Assembly (NCBI GenBank): GCA_965242855.1
Contig: OZ251509.1
Coordinates: 744,001 to 808,000, forward strand
Direction: 5' to 3'
DNA length: 64,000 nt
From: WTGU01 sp965242855
GTDB taxonomy: Bacteria; Pseudomonadota; Alphaproteobacteria; UBA828
This document shows positions 8,358-16,087 of the stretch, piece by piece (positions within the stretch are counted from its first letter, which is position 1; each line of letters opens with the position of its first letter). The position numbers and the translations under genes are program-made. The notes below the pieces were generated by a model. The model searched no databases, was not told the origin of the DNA, and saw only the letters and a list, made by a program, of their open reading frames with translations.

Positions 8358-8654
8358 TTACGGTAGCAGCTTGACCAGCGCGACGGCGATTCCCGCGGCG
8401 GCGGCGATCATGGCGCCGAGGCGAACGGTCATGCGCCGTTCGAGCTCCCGCATCCGGCCCAGCATAGCGGTTTCGAAATTCTCCAGGTCCGTCCGCAGGG
8501 CGGCTCCGGTGTTCGCCAAATCTTCCTTGGTGGCGAGGGATTCGCCGATGCCCTCGGCGAAGGTGGCGACGAGGACGTGGGCCTGTCTCTCGTCGAAGCC
8601 TGCCTCTTCGCGGAGGCGGGTCGCCGCCTTGAGGGTATCGAACGCCACGGCCAT
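8358..8654 (-). CDS. DUF1640 (CCDC90-like) coiled-coil membrane protein
   Basis: A 98-residue protein that starts MAVAFDTLKAATRLREEAGF, the typical DUF1640 opening. A helical segment follows with LATKEDL, then a coiled coil (about 45-75), and it ends in one membrane helix and KLLP. The family is related to the mitochondrial MCUR1/CCDC90B proteins and its bacterial function is unknown. Two intact paralogues and one remnant occur elsewhere in this window (21687, 23433, 23263). It lies tail-to-tail with the NDUFAF6-like gene and just downstream of the trmFO remnant. Confidence 0.8.
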   Translation of the reverse strand: MAVAFDTLKAATRLREEAGFDERQAHVLVATFAEGIGESLATKEDLANTGAALRTDLENFETAMLGRMRELERRMTVRLGAMIAAAAGIAVALVKLLP

Positions 8655-8734
8655 GCGGAGACTCTAAGCACCCGCAGCGGGGAGCGCCATCGGTTTTTCG
8701 GGCGGCCCTGCCGGGCCGTCGCCGTCCATGCCGC

Positions 8735-8947
8735 GGCGTGTTCTCCATCCAGCCAGCGGCCGAGATCCGCGCGTGCGCGTGCGACCAGGGCGGCGCGGCG
8801 TTCGCCCTTGGCGATGGCGCCGGCGAGCGGCGGGAAGAGGCCGAAATTGGCGTTCATGGGCTGGAACGACGCGCCCGCCGCGAGGTGTCCGCCGGTGACG
8901 CGGGTGAGCAGCACGCCGAGCGCCGTCGTCGCGGGCATCGTCGGGGC
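8735..8947 (-). pseudogene. C-terminal fragment of trmFO
   Basis: About 70 residues match the end of TrmFO, the folate-dependent tRNA uracil-54 methyltransferase: PATTALGVLL, VTGGHLAAGASFQPMN, FGLFPPL, and a terminal ADLGRWL. The other 380 or so residues, including the FAD-binding N-terminus, are absent. The sequence immediately upstream (higher coordinates) switches to a phage-like gene. The frame also stays open beyond the expected end. The gene was therefore cut by an insertion or deletion, and the 5' part is not in this window. Confidence 0.75.
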
Positions 8948-9003
8948 GCGATGGGTCGATGGGCGCCGTTGAAATAGTTTGGGCCGTAGCACAGAGCATA
9001 CCC

Positions 9004-9405
9004 ATGGCGACGCGCTCCGGCAAGATCAGAGGCGGCCTCAAGGCCAAGGCGTACCTGCGCAAGATCAAGGCCGCACAGAGCACGAGCCGCTCCGTTCAGG
9101 TCGGGTTCTTCCGGGACTCGCGGTATGCGACCGGGGAGTACGTGGCGCGGGTGGCCATGATCCACGAGTTCGGAGCCGGCGGCTACAGGGAGCGGCCCTT
9201 CTTCCGGGAAGCGCTCCAGGGCGCGGACAAGGTGCTGATGCCCATCCTGAAGGCCGAGCTGGACCCCCGGACCCTGGTGCTCACGCCCCTGATCGCGGGG
9301 AGGCTCGGCTTGGTGATGTCGGCGCGGATTCAAGAGTCCGTCACGAAGTGGCACGTGATCGACACCGGGAAGCTCAGGCGCTCAGTGAGCTGGGTGGTGA
9401 AGTAA
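9004..9405 (+). CDS. HK97 gp10-like phage head-tail/tail completion protein
   Basis: A 133-residue protein with a basic N-terminus (MATRSGKIRGGLKAKAYLRK) and the phage morphogenesis pattern: VQVGFF, VARVAMIHEFG, a Gly-rich turn, RPFFREAL, and a C-terminal VIDTGKLRRSVSWVV. The combination of IHEFG, RPFFR and DTGKLRRS is typical of the HK97 gp10 / tail-completion family, which joins head and tail in tailed phages. No other virion gene is present, so this is probably a prophage remnant. The ATG at 9004 is preferred over upstream non-ATG starts. Confidence 0.65.
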   Translation: MATRSGKIRGGLKAKAYLRKIKAAQSTSRSVQVGFFRDSRYATGEYVARVAMIHEFGAGGYRERPFFREALQGADKVLMPILKAELDPRTLVLTPLIAGRLGLVMSARIQESVTKWHVIDTGKLRRSVSWVVK

Positions 9406-9413
9406 CCTTCAGC

Positions 9414-9827
9414 CTACTCCTCGGTGCATCCACTTTCAGGGAGCACCTCGTCCAGGAGCCTCTCTACCTTGACCTCCAGAACCGTCAGACGACGCTCCGT
9501 ATCAACCCGATGCATTATCGTTGCAGCAGTCTCCGAAGAGAAGACGGATTCGAGCTTCGTTCTCCACTCTTCCTTGTCATACGAACCCATCGCACCAACA
9601 TGCATGAACTCGCAGAACACATCCGCCTGCTCAGCGGAGAACCGCATACTAGGATCGTGTATCAACTTCTGCTTCATCTTCTCTAACGACGAGGCGCGCT
9701 CACTCATGTTCTCTTCCTCTCGTTTTGCGCCACAATCGGGCGTTGCGATGTCGCCGTTGGCCTGCGCCCACGACGCCCACGCCTCCAACGCTACCCAGGT
9801 CCCAATAGTACGGTGCTGTAGCGGCAT
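9414..9827 (-). CDS. Hypothetical protein of the phage-like insertion
   Basis: Unrecognised. Two starts are plausible: an ATG at 9827 with AAGGAGA upstream (137 residues), and an internal ATG at 9707 with GAGGAAGAG upstream (97 residues, MSERASSLEKMKQK). The shorter form is mostly helical and ends in a probable short coiled coil, RRLTVLEVKVERLLDEVLPE. There is no signal peptide or membrane segment. Composition is less GC-rich than the chromosome. It follows the methyltransferase-HNH gene on the same strand by about 18 bases, so the two are probably co-transcribed. It could be an accessory or regulatory protein for that enzyme, but this is inference. Confidence 0.55.
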   Translation of the reverse strand: MPLQHRTIGTWVALEAWASWAQANGDIATPDCGAKREEENMSERASSLEKMKQKLIHDPSMRFSAEQADVFCEFMHVGAMGSYDKEEWRTKLESVFSSETAATIMHRVDTERRLTVLEVKVERLLDEVLPESGCTEE

Positions 9828-9845
9828 GGTCAATGTCTCCTTCGT

Positions 9846-11120
9846 TTAGGCTCGCTCGACGAGCCAGGGGAATGCTGCTGCGTGGGGCTTCATGCGCTTC
9901 CGCAGGAACTGCTCCTGGGAGAGCGTTCCCTTCGACGAGTTGCAGGCTCCGCACAGCAGCCAGAGATTGTCCAGGTGGTCCGTCCCGCCGTGGGCGCGCG
10001 GCACGATGTGGTCCACCGTCATGTTCCGCTTCTCGAACCGCACGCCGCAGCCGCCGCACAGGCCGGACTGCCTGCCCCACAGCAGGTCCACATGGGAGCG
10101 AGGCTTGGGCAGCTTGCCCAGGTCGGAGCGGCGCGGCTGGTCCGTTCGGTGAATCACGTCGCCGTCCTTGTAGAGCGGGATTTCGTCCAGGATGCCTTGG
10201 AGGCGCGTCGTGACGAGCTCGGCGGCCTTGGTGGAGATGTCGATGCCGATCCACTGGCGCTTCAGCCTCTCGGCCGCGACTGCCGCCGTCGCGCAGCCAC
10301 AGAAGGGATCTAGCACCACATCGCCCTCGTTCGAGGACGCCTTGATGATGCGCTCCAGGAGCGCCAGGGGCTTCTGCGTCGGATAGCCCACGCGCTCCTT
10401 CGCCTGGGAGTTCACGTAGGGGATCTCCCACCAATCATTGCAGATCATCCCTTCTTCGGGATAGTAGGTACGAGTTTTCCCCGCGTCGGTCCTGATTCTG
10501 CACCTACGCCCTTCCGCGTCAACCTGTCGGTAATGGCTCTCCAAGTATTCCGGTGATACCGGCACGCGATAATCTCCCCAGAAGCCATCGTCCGTCTTCG
10601 TGTAGAGCAAGATGCTGTCGTGTTTCTTCGCGAAGAACCGTTTGCTCCTCCCACTTGTCGAGTAGCACCACACGATCTCGTTCCGGAACTGGCTCCGCCC
10701 GAAGGCCGCATCCATCATCGCTCTGAGATAGTGGTTGGCCGTCGTGTCGCAGTGCAGGTAGATGGAGCCGGTCGGCTTCAGCACACGGCGCATCTCAGCC
10801 ACCCTCTGCGCCATCATCCCGATGTACGCGGCCATGCTGGGGCCGTGCGCCAGCCGGGCTGCCTCGATCACCGCGAACGTCGTCGGGTCACGCTCCTTCA
10901 GGAGAGCCAGATAGATGCGGTCCGCGTCGTCGAGCGTCCAAGCGTCCTTGAACGCCGCGCCGGCGGCCTTGCTCCCGATGGGCGCCGAATACGTCCGGTT
11001 CGAGTTGAAGGGCGGGTCGAGATAGATCAGGTCCACGCTGGCGCTGTTCATTCCACGCAGGACCTGAAGGTTGTCGCGCGTCCAGATGGTGCGGTTTTTC
11101 CAATTCGTGACGGACATCAT
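9846..11120 (-). CDS. DNA methyltransferase (beta class) fused to C-terminal HNH nuclease domain
   Basis: A 424-residue fusion. The N-terminal part is an N6-adenine/N4-cytosine methyltransferase: catalytic motif IV DPPF at 35-38 comes before the SAM-binding motif I DPFCGCATA at 271-279, the order that defines the beta class. TQKPLALLERII precedes motif I as usual. From about 345 the chain becomes an HNH domain: Cys pair 355/358 (CGGC), VDHIVPRAHGG with His371, NLW, and Cys pair 390/393 (CGAC), which would hold structural zinc. The enzyme could modify and cut DNA as a one-protein restriction system, or the HNH part could serve homing or phage packaging. No separate restriction gene is adjacent. 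Start is ATG-ATG with AAGGAGAGG upstream. Confidence 0.85.
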   Translation of the reverse strand: MMSVTNWKNRTIWTRDNLQVLRGMNSASVDLIYLDPPFNSNRTYSAPIGSKAAGAAFKDAWTLDDADRIYLALLKERDPTTFAVIEAARLAHGPSMAAYIGMMAQRVAEMRRVLKPTGSIYLHCDTTANHYLRAMMDAAFGRSQFRNEIVWCYSTSGRSKRFFAKKHDSILLYTKTDDGFWGDYRVPVSPEYLESHYRQVDAEGRRCRIRTDAGKTRTYYPEEGMICNDWWEIPYVNSQAKERVGYPTQKPLALLERIIKASSNEGDVVLDPFCGCATAAVAAERLKRQWIGIDISTKAAELVTTRLQGILDEIPLYKDGDVIHRTDQPRRSDLGKLPKPRSHVDLLWGRQSGLCGGCGVRFEKRNMTVDHIVPRAHGGTDHLDNLWLLCGACNSSKGTLSQEQFLRKRMKPHAAAFPWLVERA

Positions 11121-11142
11121 CCTCTCCTTGGCGCGGGGCCGA

Positions 11143-14025
11143 TCAGGCCACCTTGCCCCGCGCCCGTCCCGCCGTGCGCCGGCGCCGTGGCTTGGCGGGC
11201 GCGGGGCGCAGCGCGCGCCGCAGGAATTGCCCCGTGTAACTCTCGGCGACGGCGGCGACCTCGCGCGGGGTCCCGTCCGCGACCACCCGCCCGCCTCCGT
11301 CGCCGCCCTCGGGGCCGAGATCGACGATGCGGTCGGCGGTCTTGATCACCTCCAGGTTGTGCTCGATGACCACCACGGTGTTGCCGCTCTCCACCAGCGC
11401 GTGCAGCACCTCCAGAAGCTTGCGGACGTCGTCGAAATGGAGGCCGGTGGTCGGCTCGTCGAGGATGTAGAGGGTCCGCCCGGTGGCGCGCCGCGACAGT
11501 TCCTTGGCGAGCTTGACCCGCTGGGCCTCGCCGCCGGAGAGCGTGGTCGCCTGCTGTCCGATCCGGATGTAGCCGAGGCCGACCCGTTGCAGCGTTTCGA
11601 GCTTCTGCCGGATGGCGGGCACGGCCTTGAAGAACGCGGCGCCGTCGTCCACCGTCATCGCGAGCACGTCGGCGATCGAGCGGCCCTTGTAGAGGATTTC
11701 GAGAGTCTCGCGGTTGTAGCGCCGGCCTTTGCACTCGTCGCACTGGACGTAGATGTCCGGCAGGAAGTGCATCTCGATCTTGATCAACCCGTCGCCCTGG
11801 CAGGCTTCACAGCGCCCGCCCTTGACGTTGAACGAGAAGCGCCCCGGCTTGTAGCCGCGCGCCTTGGCCTCCGGCAGCCCGGTGTACCATTCCCGGATCG
11901 GTCCGAAGGAGCCGGTATAGGTGGCCGGGTTGGAGCGGGGCGTGCGGCCGATCGGCGACTGGTCGATGTCCACCACCTTGTCGAGGAATTCGAGCCCCTC
12001 GATCCGGTCGTGGGCGCCCGGCTGAACGCGCGCGCCGGACATGTGCCGCGCGGCGGCGCGGTAGAGGGTCTCGATGACGAGCGTCGACTTGCCGCTGCCG
12101 GAGACGCCGGTGACGCAGGTGAAGGTGCCGAGCCGGATGGTGACGTCGATGTCGGCGAGGTTGTTGGCCTGCGCGCCCCGGATGGTGACCGCCTGGCCTT
12201 TCTTCCCGCTCCGGCCGACGGCCGGCACGGGGATCGCTTCCGCCCCGCTGAGATAGCGGCCGGTCAGGCTGTCCGCGCTGGCGGCGATCGCCGCGGGCTT
12301 TCCCTGGGCGACGATCCTCCCGCCCTGGACGCCGGCGCCGGGGCCCATGTCGACGACGTAATCCGCGCTCCGGATGGCGTCCTCGTCGTGCTCGACCACG
12401 AGCACCGTGTTGCCGAGGTCGCGGAGGTTGCGGAGCGTGCCGAGCAGCCGCGCGTTGTCCCGCTGGTGCAGGCCGATCGACGGCTCGTCGAGCACGTAGA
12501 GGACGCCGGTGAGGCCGGAGCCGATCTGGGAGGCGAGGCGGATGCGCTGGCTCTCGCCGCCGGAGAGCGTGCCGGCGGCCCGCGACAGGGTGAGGTAGTC
12601 GAGGCCCACGTCGACCAGGAAGCGCAGCCGCTCGTTGATCTCCTTCAGGATGCGCCGCGCGATTTCGCGCTGCTTCGCCGTCAACGAATCGTCGAGGGCC
12701 GCGAACCAGCGCGCCGCCTCGGCGATGGAAAGGCCCGCGGCTTCGCCGATATGGCGCCCGCCCACCTTGACGGCGAGCGCTTCCGGCTTCAGGCGGAAGC
12801 CGTCGCAGCGCGCGCAGGGCGCGGTGCTCTGAAACCTGCCGAGCTCCTCCCGGATCCAGGCGCTGTCGGTTTCCCGCCAGCGCCGTTCGAGATTGGGCAG
12901 CACGCCTTCGAAGGGCTTGGTCGCGCTGAACCGCCGCCGCCCGTCGTCATAGGTGACGGTGACCGGTTCCTCGCCGGTGCCCCGCAGAATCGCGCGGCGC
13001 GCCTCCTCCGGGAGTTCCCGCCACGGTTGCGTCGTGGACGCCCGGCAGTGGCGGGCGACGCCTTCCAGCGTCTGAAGATAGAAGGGCGACGAGCGGGCCC
13101 AGGGCGCGACCGCGCCTTGAGCGAGGCTCAGCGCCTGGTTCGGCACCACGAGATCGGCGTCGAAATACATGCGGGTGCCGAGCCCGTCGCAGCCCGGGCA
13201 GGCGCCGAACGGATTGTTGAAGGAGAACAGCCGCGGCTCGATTTCCTCGATCGTGAAGCCGGAAACCGGGCAGGCGAACCTGGCCGAGAAGACCGTGCGC
13301 GCGCCGAGGTCGGCGTCCTCGGCGACGACGAGCCCATCGCTCAGGGAGAGGCCGGTCTCCAGGCTGTCGGCGAGCCGGTTGCCGAGGTCGGGCGTCACGA
13401 CGATGCGGTCGACCACGACGTCGATGTCGTGCTTGCGCTTCTTGTCGAGGGCGGGCGCGGCGTCGATCTCGTGGACCTGGCCGTCGATCTTGACCCTGGT
13501 GAAGCCGCGCTTGAGGAGCTGCGCGAGCTCCTTCCTGTACTCGCCCTTGCGGCCGCGGATCACCGGCGCCAGCAGATGGAGGCGCGTTCCCGCGGGCATG
13601 TCGAGGATGCGGTCGACCATCTGCGTGACGGTCTGGCTTTCGATCGGCAACCCGGTCGCGGGCGAGTAGGCCACGCCGACCCGCGCGAAGAGCAGGCGCA
13701 TGTAATCGTAGATTTCCGTCACCGTGCCAACGGTGGAGCGCGGGTTCTTGGAGGTGGTCTTCTGCTCGATGGAGATCGCCGGCGAGAGCCCGTCGATCGA
13801 TTCCACGTCGGGCTTCTGCATTAATTCCAGGAACTGGCGGGCATAGGCCGAGAGGCTCTCGACGTAACGCCGCTGCCCTTCGGCGTAGATCGTGTCGAAG
13901 GCGAGGGAGGACTTGCCCGACCCTGAAAGGCCGGTGACGACGATCAGGCGGTCGCGGGGCAGATCGATGTCGATGCCCTTCAGATTGTGCTCGCGGGCAC
14001 CGCGAACGCTGATCGTCTTGGCCAT
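11143..14025 (-). CDS. uvrA: Excinuclease ABC subunit A
   Basis: UvrA, 960 residues, is the damage-recognition ATPase of nucleotide excision repair. The start MAKTISVRGAREHNLKGIDI is the family N-terminus; the open frame upstream runs into the antisense of tRNA-Arg and is not coding. There are two ABC modules with Walker A GLSGSGKSSLAFDT and GVSGSGKSTLVIETLYR, and signature motifs LSGGESQRIRLA and LSGGEAQRVKLAKEL. Zinc-finger cysteines include CPGCDG and CEACQGDG. The C-terminus ends in a short basic Ala/Arg tail. The gene is monocistronic and divergent from the tRNA-gatCAB block. Confidence 0.98.
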   Translation of the reverse strand: MAKTISVRGAREHNLKGIDIDLPRDRLIVVTGLSGSGKSSLAFDTIYAEGQRRYVESLSAYARQFLELMQKPDVESIDGLSPAISIEQKTTSKNPRSTVGTVTEIYDYMRLLFARVGVAYSPATGLPIESQTVTQMVDRILDMPAGTRLHLLAPVIRGRKGEYRKELAQLLKRGFTRVKIDGQVHEIDAAPALDKKRKHDIDVVVDRIVVTPDLGNRLADSLETGLSLSDGLVVAEDADLGARTVFSARFACPVSGFTIEEIEPRLFSFNNPFGACPGCDGLGTRMYFDADLVVPNQALSLAQGAVAPWARSSPFYLQTLEGVARHCRASTTQPWRELPEEARRAILRGTGEEPVTVTYDDGRRRFSATKPFEGVLPNLERRWRETDSAWIREELGRFQSTAPCARCDGFRLKPEALAVKVGGRHIGEAAGLSIAEAARWFAALDDSLTAKQREIARRILKEINERLRFLVDVGLDYLTLSRAAGTLSGGESQRIRLASQIGSGLTGVLYVLDEPSIGLHQRDNARLLGTLRNLRDLGNTVLVVEHDEDAIRSADYVVDMGPGAGVQGGRIVAQGKPAAIAASADSLTGRYLSGAEAIPVPAVGRSGKKGQAVTIRGAQANNLADIDVTIRLGTFTCVTGVSGSGKSTLVIETLYRAAARHMSGARVQPGAHDRIEGLEFLDKVVDIDQSPIGRTPRSNPATYTGSFGPIREWYTGLPEAKARGYKPGRFSFNVKGGRCEACQGDGLIKIEMHFLPDIYVQCDECKGRRYNRETLEILYKGRSIADVLAMTVDDGAAFFKAVPAIRQKLETLQRVGLGYIRIGQQATTLSGGEAQRVKLAKELSRRATGRTLYILDEPTTGLHFDDVRKLLEVLHALVESGNTVVVIEHNLEVIKTADRIVDLGPEGGDGGGRVVADGTPREVAAVAESYTGQFLRRALRPAPAKPRRRRTAGRARGKVA

Positions 14026-14205
14026 GGGAAGGCGGAACGGCTGGCGGAGTGGAGCCGGGATATTAGGCACTCCCGCCCGCGAAGGCGAGGATGCCGGCAG
14101 CGAGGCGCCGGTATCGTGCTTCGCTTCGGGCTGCCCGTCGTCGCCTGCATGGCGGAGCGGCGGCGATTGCCGGGGGCTGCCCGCCTGGCGTATGGTCCGG
14201 GCAGC

Positions 14206-14282
14206 GCACCCGTAGCTCAGCCGGATAGAGCGCTGCCCTCCGAAGGCAGAGGTCGCACGTTCGAATCGTGCCGGGTGCGCCA
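14206..14282 (+). tRNA. tRNA-Arg (anticodon CCG)
   Basis: A 77-base cloverleaf: acceptor GCACCCG pairs with CGGGTGC, the D-arm carries AGCTCAGCCGGATAGAGC, the anticodon loop reads CTCCGAA in a CTGCC/GGCAG stem, and the T-arm loop is TTCGAAT. CCA is encoded. It reads CGG arginine codons. Confidence 0.95.
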
Positions 14283-14312
14283 CTCCTCCGCCTCATCGGG
14301 GTCCCTTCGCCC

Positions 14313-14600
14313 ATGGCCATCGACGAGAACACCGTCAGGCGGATCGCCCGGCTCGCGCGCATCGCGGTGAGTGACGACTCGCTCGCACCCATGGCGCAGG
14401 AGCTGAACCGCATCCTCGCCTGGGTGGAGCAGCTCGACGAGGTCGCTACCGGCGGGGTCGAGCCGATGACCGGGGCCGTCGCCGTCACCCTGCCGCGCCG
14501 CGCCGACCGGGCGGAGGAGGCTGCGCCGCCCGCGGCGCTGCTGGCCAACGCGCCCGAGACGGAAGACGGCTTCTTCGTCGTGCCCAAGGTGGTCGAGTGA
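14313..14600 (+). CDS. gatC: Asp/Glu-tRNA amidotransferase subunit C
   Basis: GatC, 95 residues, stabilises GatA-GatB in the complex that converts Glu-tRNA(Gln) and Asp-tRNA(Asn) to the correct amides. The start MAIDENTVRRIARLARI is the typical N-terminus; the C-terminal half has VEPMTGAV and ends FFVVPKVVE, also typical. It lies 30 bases after tRNA-Arg and overlaps gatA by four bases (ATGA-type), which indicates a gatCAB operon. Confidence 0.96.
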   Translation: MAIDENTVRRIARLARIAVSDDSLAPMAQELNRILAWVEQLDEVATGGVEPMTGAVAVTLPRRADRAEEAAPPAALLANAPETEDGFFVVPKVVE

Positions 14601-16087
14601 CCGCGCTGACCGAGCTTTCGATCGCGGACGCGCGCGCCGGCCTGGAGGCCCGGGATTTCTCCGCCCGCGAACTGGTCGAGGCCCATATCGCCGCGGTCGA
14701 GGCGGCGCGCCCGCTCAACGCCTTCGTGGCGGAGACCTTCGACGCCGCCCTGGCGGCGGCAGACCGGGCCGATGCGCGCCTCGGCGCAGGCCGTGCCCGC
14801 CCGCTCGAAGGCATTCCGCTCGGCGTGAAGGATCTCTTCTGTACGCGCGGGGTGCGCAGCCAGGCCGGCTCGAAGATTCTCGAAGGCTTCAAGCCGCCCT
14901 ACGAATCGACGGTCACGGCGAAGCTGTGGCGGGCGGGCGCGGCGATGCTCGGCAAGACCAACATGGACGAGTTCGCCATGGGCTCGGCCAACGTCACGGG
15001 CGTGGACGGCCCGGCCATCAACCCCTGGCGCCGGCGCGGTGACGACACGCCGCTGGTGCCGGGCGGCAGCTCGGGCGGCTCGGCCGCCGCGGTCACCGCG
15101 CGGCTCTGCGCCGGTGCCACCGGGACGGACACCGGCGGCTCGATCCGCCAGCCGGCGGCGTTCTGCGGGATCGTCGGCATGAAGCCCACCTACGGCCGTT
15201 GCTCGCGCTGGGGCATCGTCGCCTTCGCCTCGTCGCTCGACCAGGCGGGCCCGCTCACCCGGACGGTGCGCGACGCTGCCCTCATGCTGCACGCGATGGC
15301 CGGCCACGACGCCAGAGATTCCACCTCCGTCGACCGTCCGGTGCCCGATTACGCCGCCGCGTTGAACGGCCACGCGCGCGGTCTCACGATCGGCGTACCG
15401 GCGGAATACCGGATGGACGGAATGCCGGCGGAGATCGAGGCGCTGTGGGCGGAAGGCGTGCGCTGGCTCCGCGACGCCGGCGCGGCGGTCGTCGATATCT
15501 CCCTGCCGCTCACGAAATACGCCCTCCCCGCCTACTACATCGTGGCGCCGGCGGAGGCGTCGTCCAACCTCGCGCGCTACGACGGCGTGCGTTATGGGCT
15601 TCGCGTCGACGCCGATGACCCGGCGGAGATGTACGCGCGGACCCGCGCGGCGGGGTTCGGGCAGGAGGTCAAGCGGCGCATCCTGATCGGCACCTACGTG
15701 CTCTCCGCGGGCTATTACGACGCCTACTACCTGAAGGCCCAGAAGGTGCGGACCCTGATCGCGCGCGATTTCGAGGCCGCCTTCGCGGACGTCGACGCGA
15801 TCCTGACGCCGACCGCGCCCTTCGCCGCCTTCGCCGTCGGCGACAAGATGGACGACCCCATCGCCATGTATCTGAACGACGTCTTCACCGTCCCGGCGAG
15901 CCTTGCCGGGCTGCCCGCGATCTCGGTCCCGGCCGGGCTCACGGGCGACGGCCTGCCCCTGGGCCTGCACCTGATCGCGCGGCCGTTCGACGAGGAGACC
16001 CTGTTCCGGGCGGCGCATGTGCTGGAGGAGGCCGCCGGCTTCGACGCGCGCCCGGCCCCGGGCGCGGGGCGCGGCGGGGCGGCGTGA
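14597..16087 (+). CDS. gatA: Asp/Glu-tRNA amidotransferase subunit A
   Basis: GatA, 496 residues, is the amidase-signature glutaminase of the GatCAB complex and passes ammonia to GatB. The Ser-cisSer-Lys triad is visible: Lys78 in GVKDLF, Ser158 in GGSSGGS and Ser182 in GTDTGGSIRQPA. The 24-residue spacing between the two serines matches the family. NMDEFAMGS and the C-terminal LPLGLHLIARPFDE are diagnostic of GatA as opposed to generic amidases. It overlaps gatC at the start and gatB at the end by four bases each. Confidence 0.97.
   Translation: MTALTELSIADARAGLEARDFSARELVEAHIAAVEAARPLNAFVAETFDAALAAADRADARLGAGRARPLEGIPLGVKDLFCTRGVRSQAGSKILEGFKPPYESTVTAKLWRAGAAMLGKTNMDEFAMGSANVTGVDGPAINPWRRRGDDTPLVPGGSSGGSAAAVTARLCAGATGTDTGGSIRQPAAFCGIVGMKPTYGRCSRWGIVAFASSLDQAGPLTRTVRDAALMLHAMAGHDARDSTSVDRPVPDYAAALNGHARGLTIGVPAEYRMDGMPAEIEALWAEGVRWLRDAGAAVVDISLPLTKYALPAYYIVAPAEASSNLARYDGVRYGLRVDADDPAEMYARTRAAGFGQEVKRRILIGTYVLSAGYYDAYYLKAQKVRTLIARDFEAAFADVDAILTPTAPFAAFAVGDKMDDPIAMYLNDVFTVPASLAGLPAISVPAGLTGDGLPLGLHLIARPFDEETLFRAAHVLEEAAGFDARPAPGAGRGGAA

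Larger units (their letters stand above)
8950..11135. mobile_element. Small phage-derived or integrative insertion between trmFO remnant and uvrA
   Basis: Between the broken trmFO end and the uvrA stop lie three genes unrelated to the surrounding housekeeping set: a phage head-tail protein, an unknown gene and a DNA methyltransferase-HNH fusion. Base composition around 9.4-9.8 kb and 10.4-10.7 kb is visibly less GC-rich than the flanks. No integrase, terminal repeat or attachment site was found, so the borders are approximate. It may be the residue of a prophage. Confidence 0.5.

Noticed and set aside
14026..14283. N-terminal extension of UvrA by 86 residues
   Set aside because: The extension runs antisense through tRNA-Arg and has no match to UvrA; the internal ATG gives the family N-terminus.
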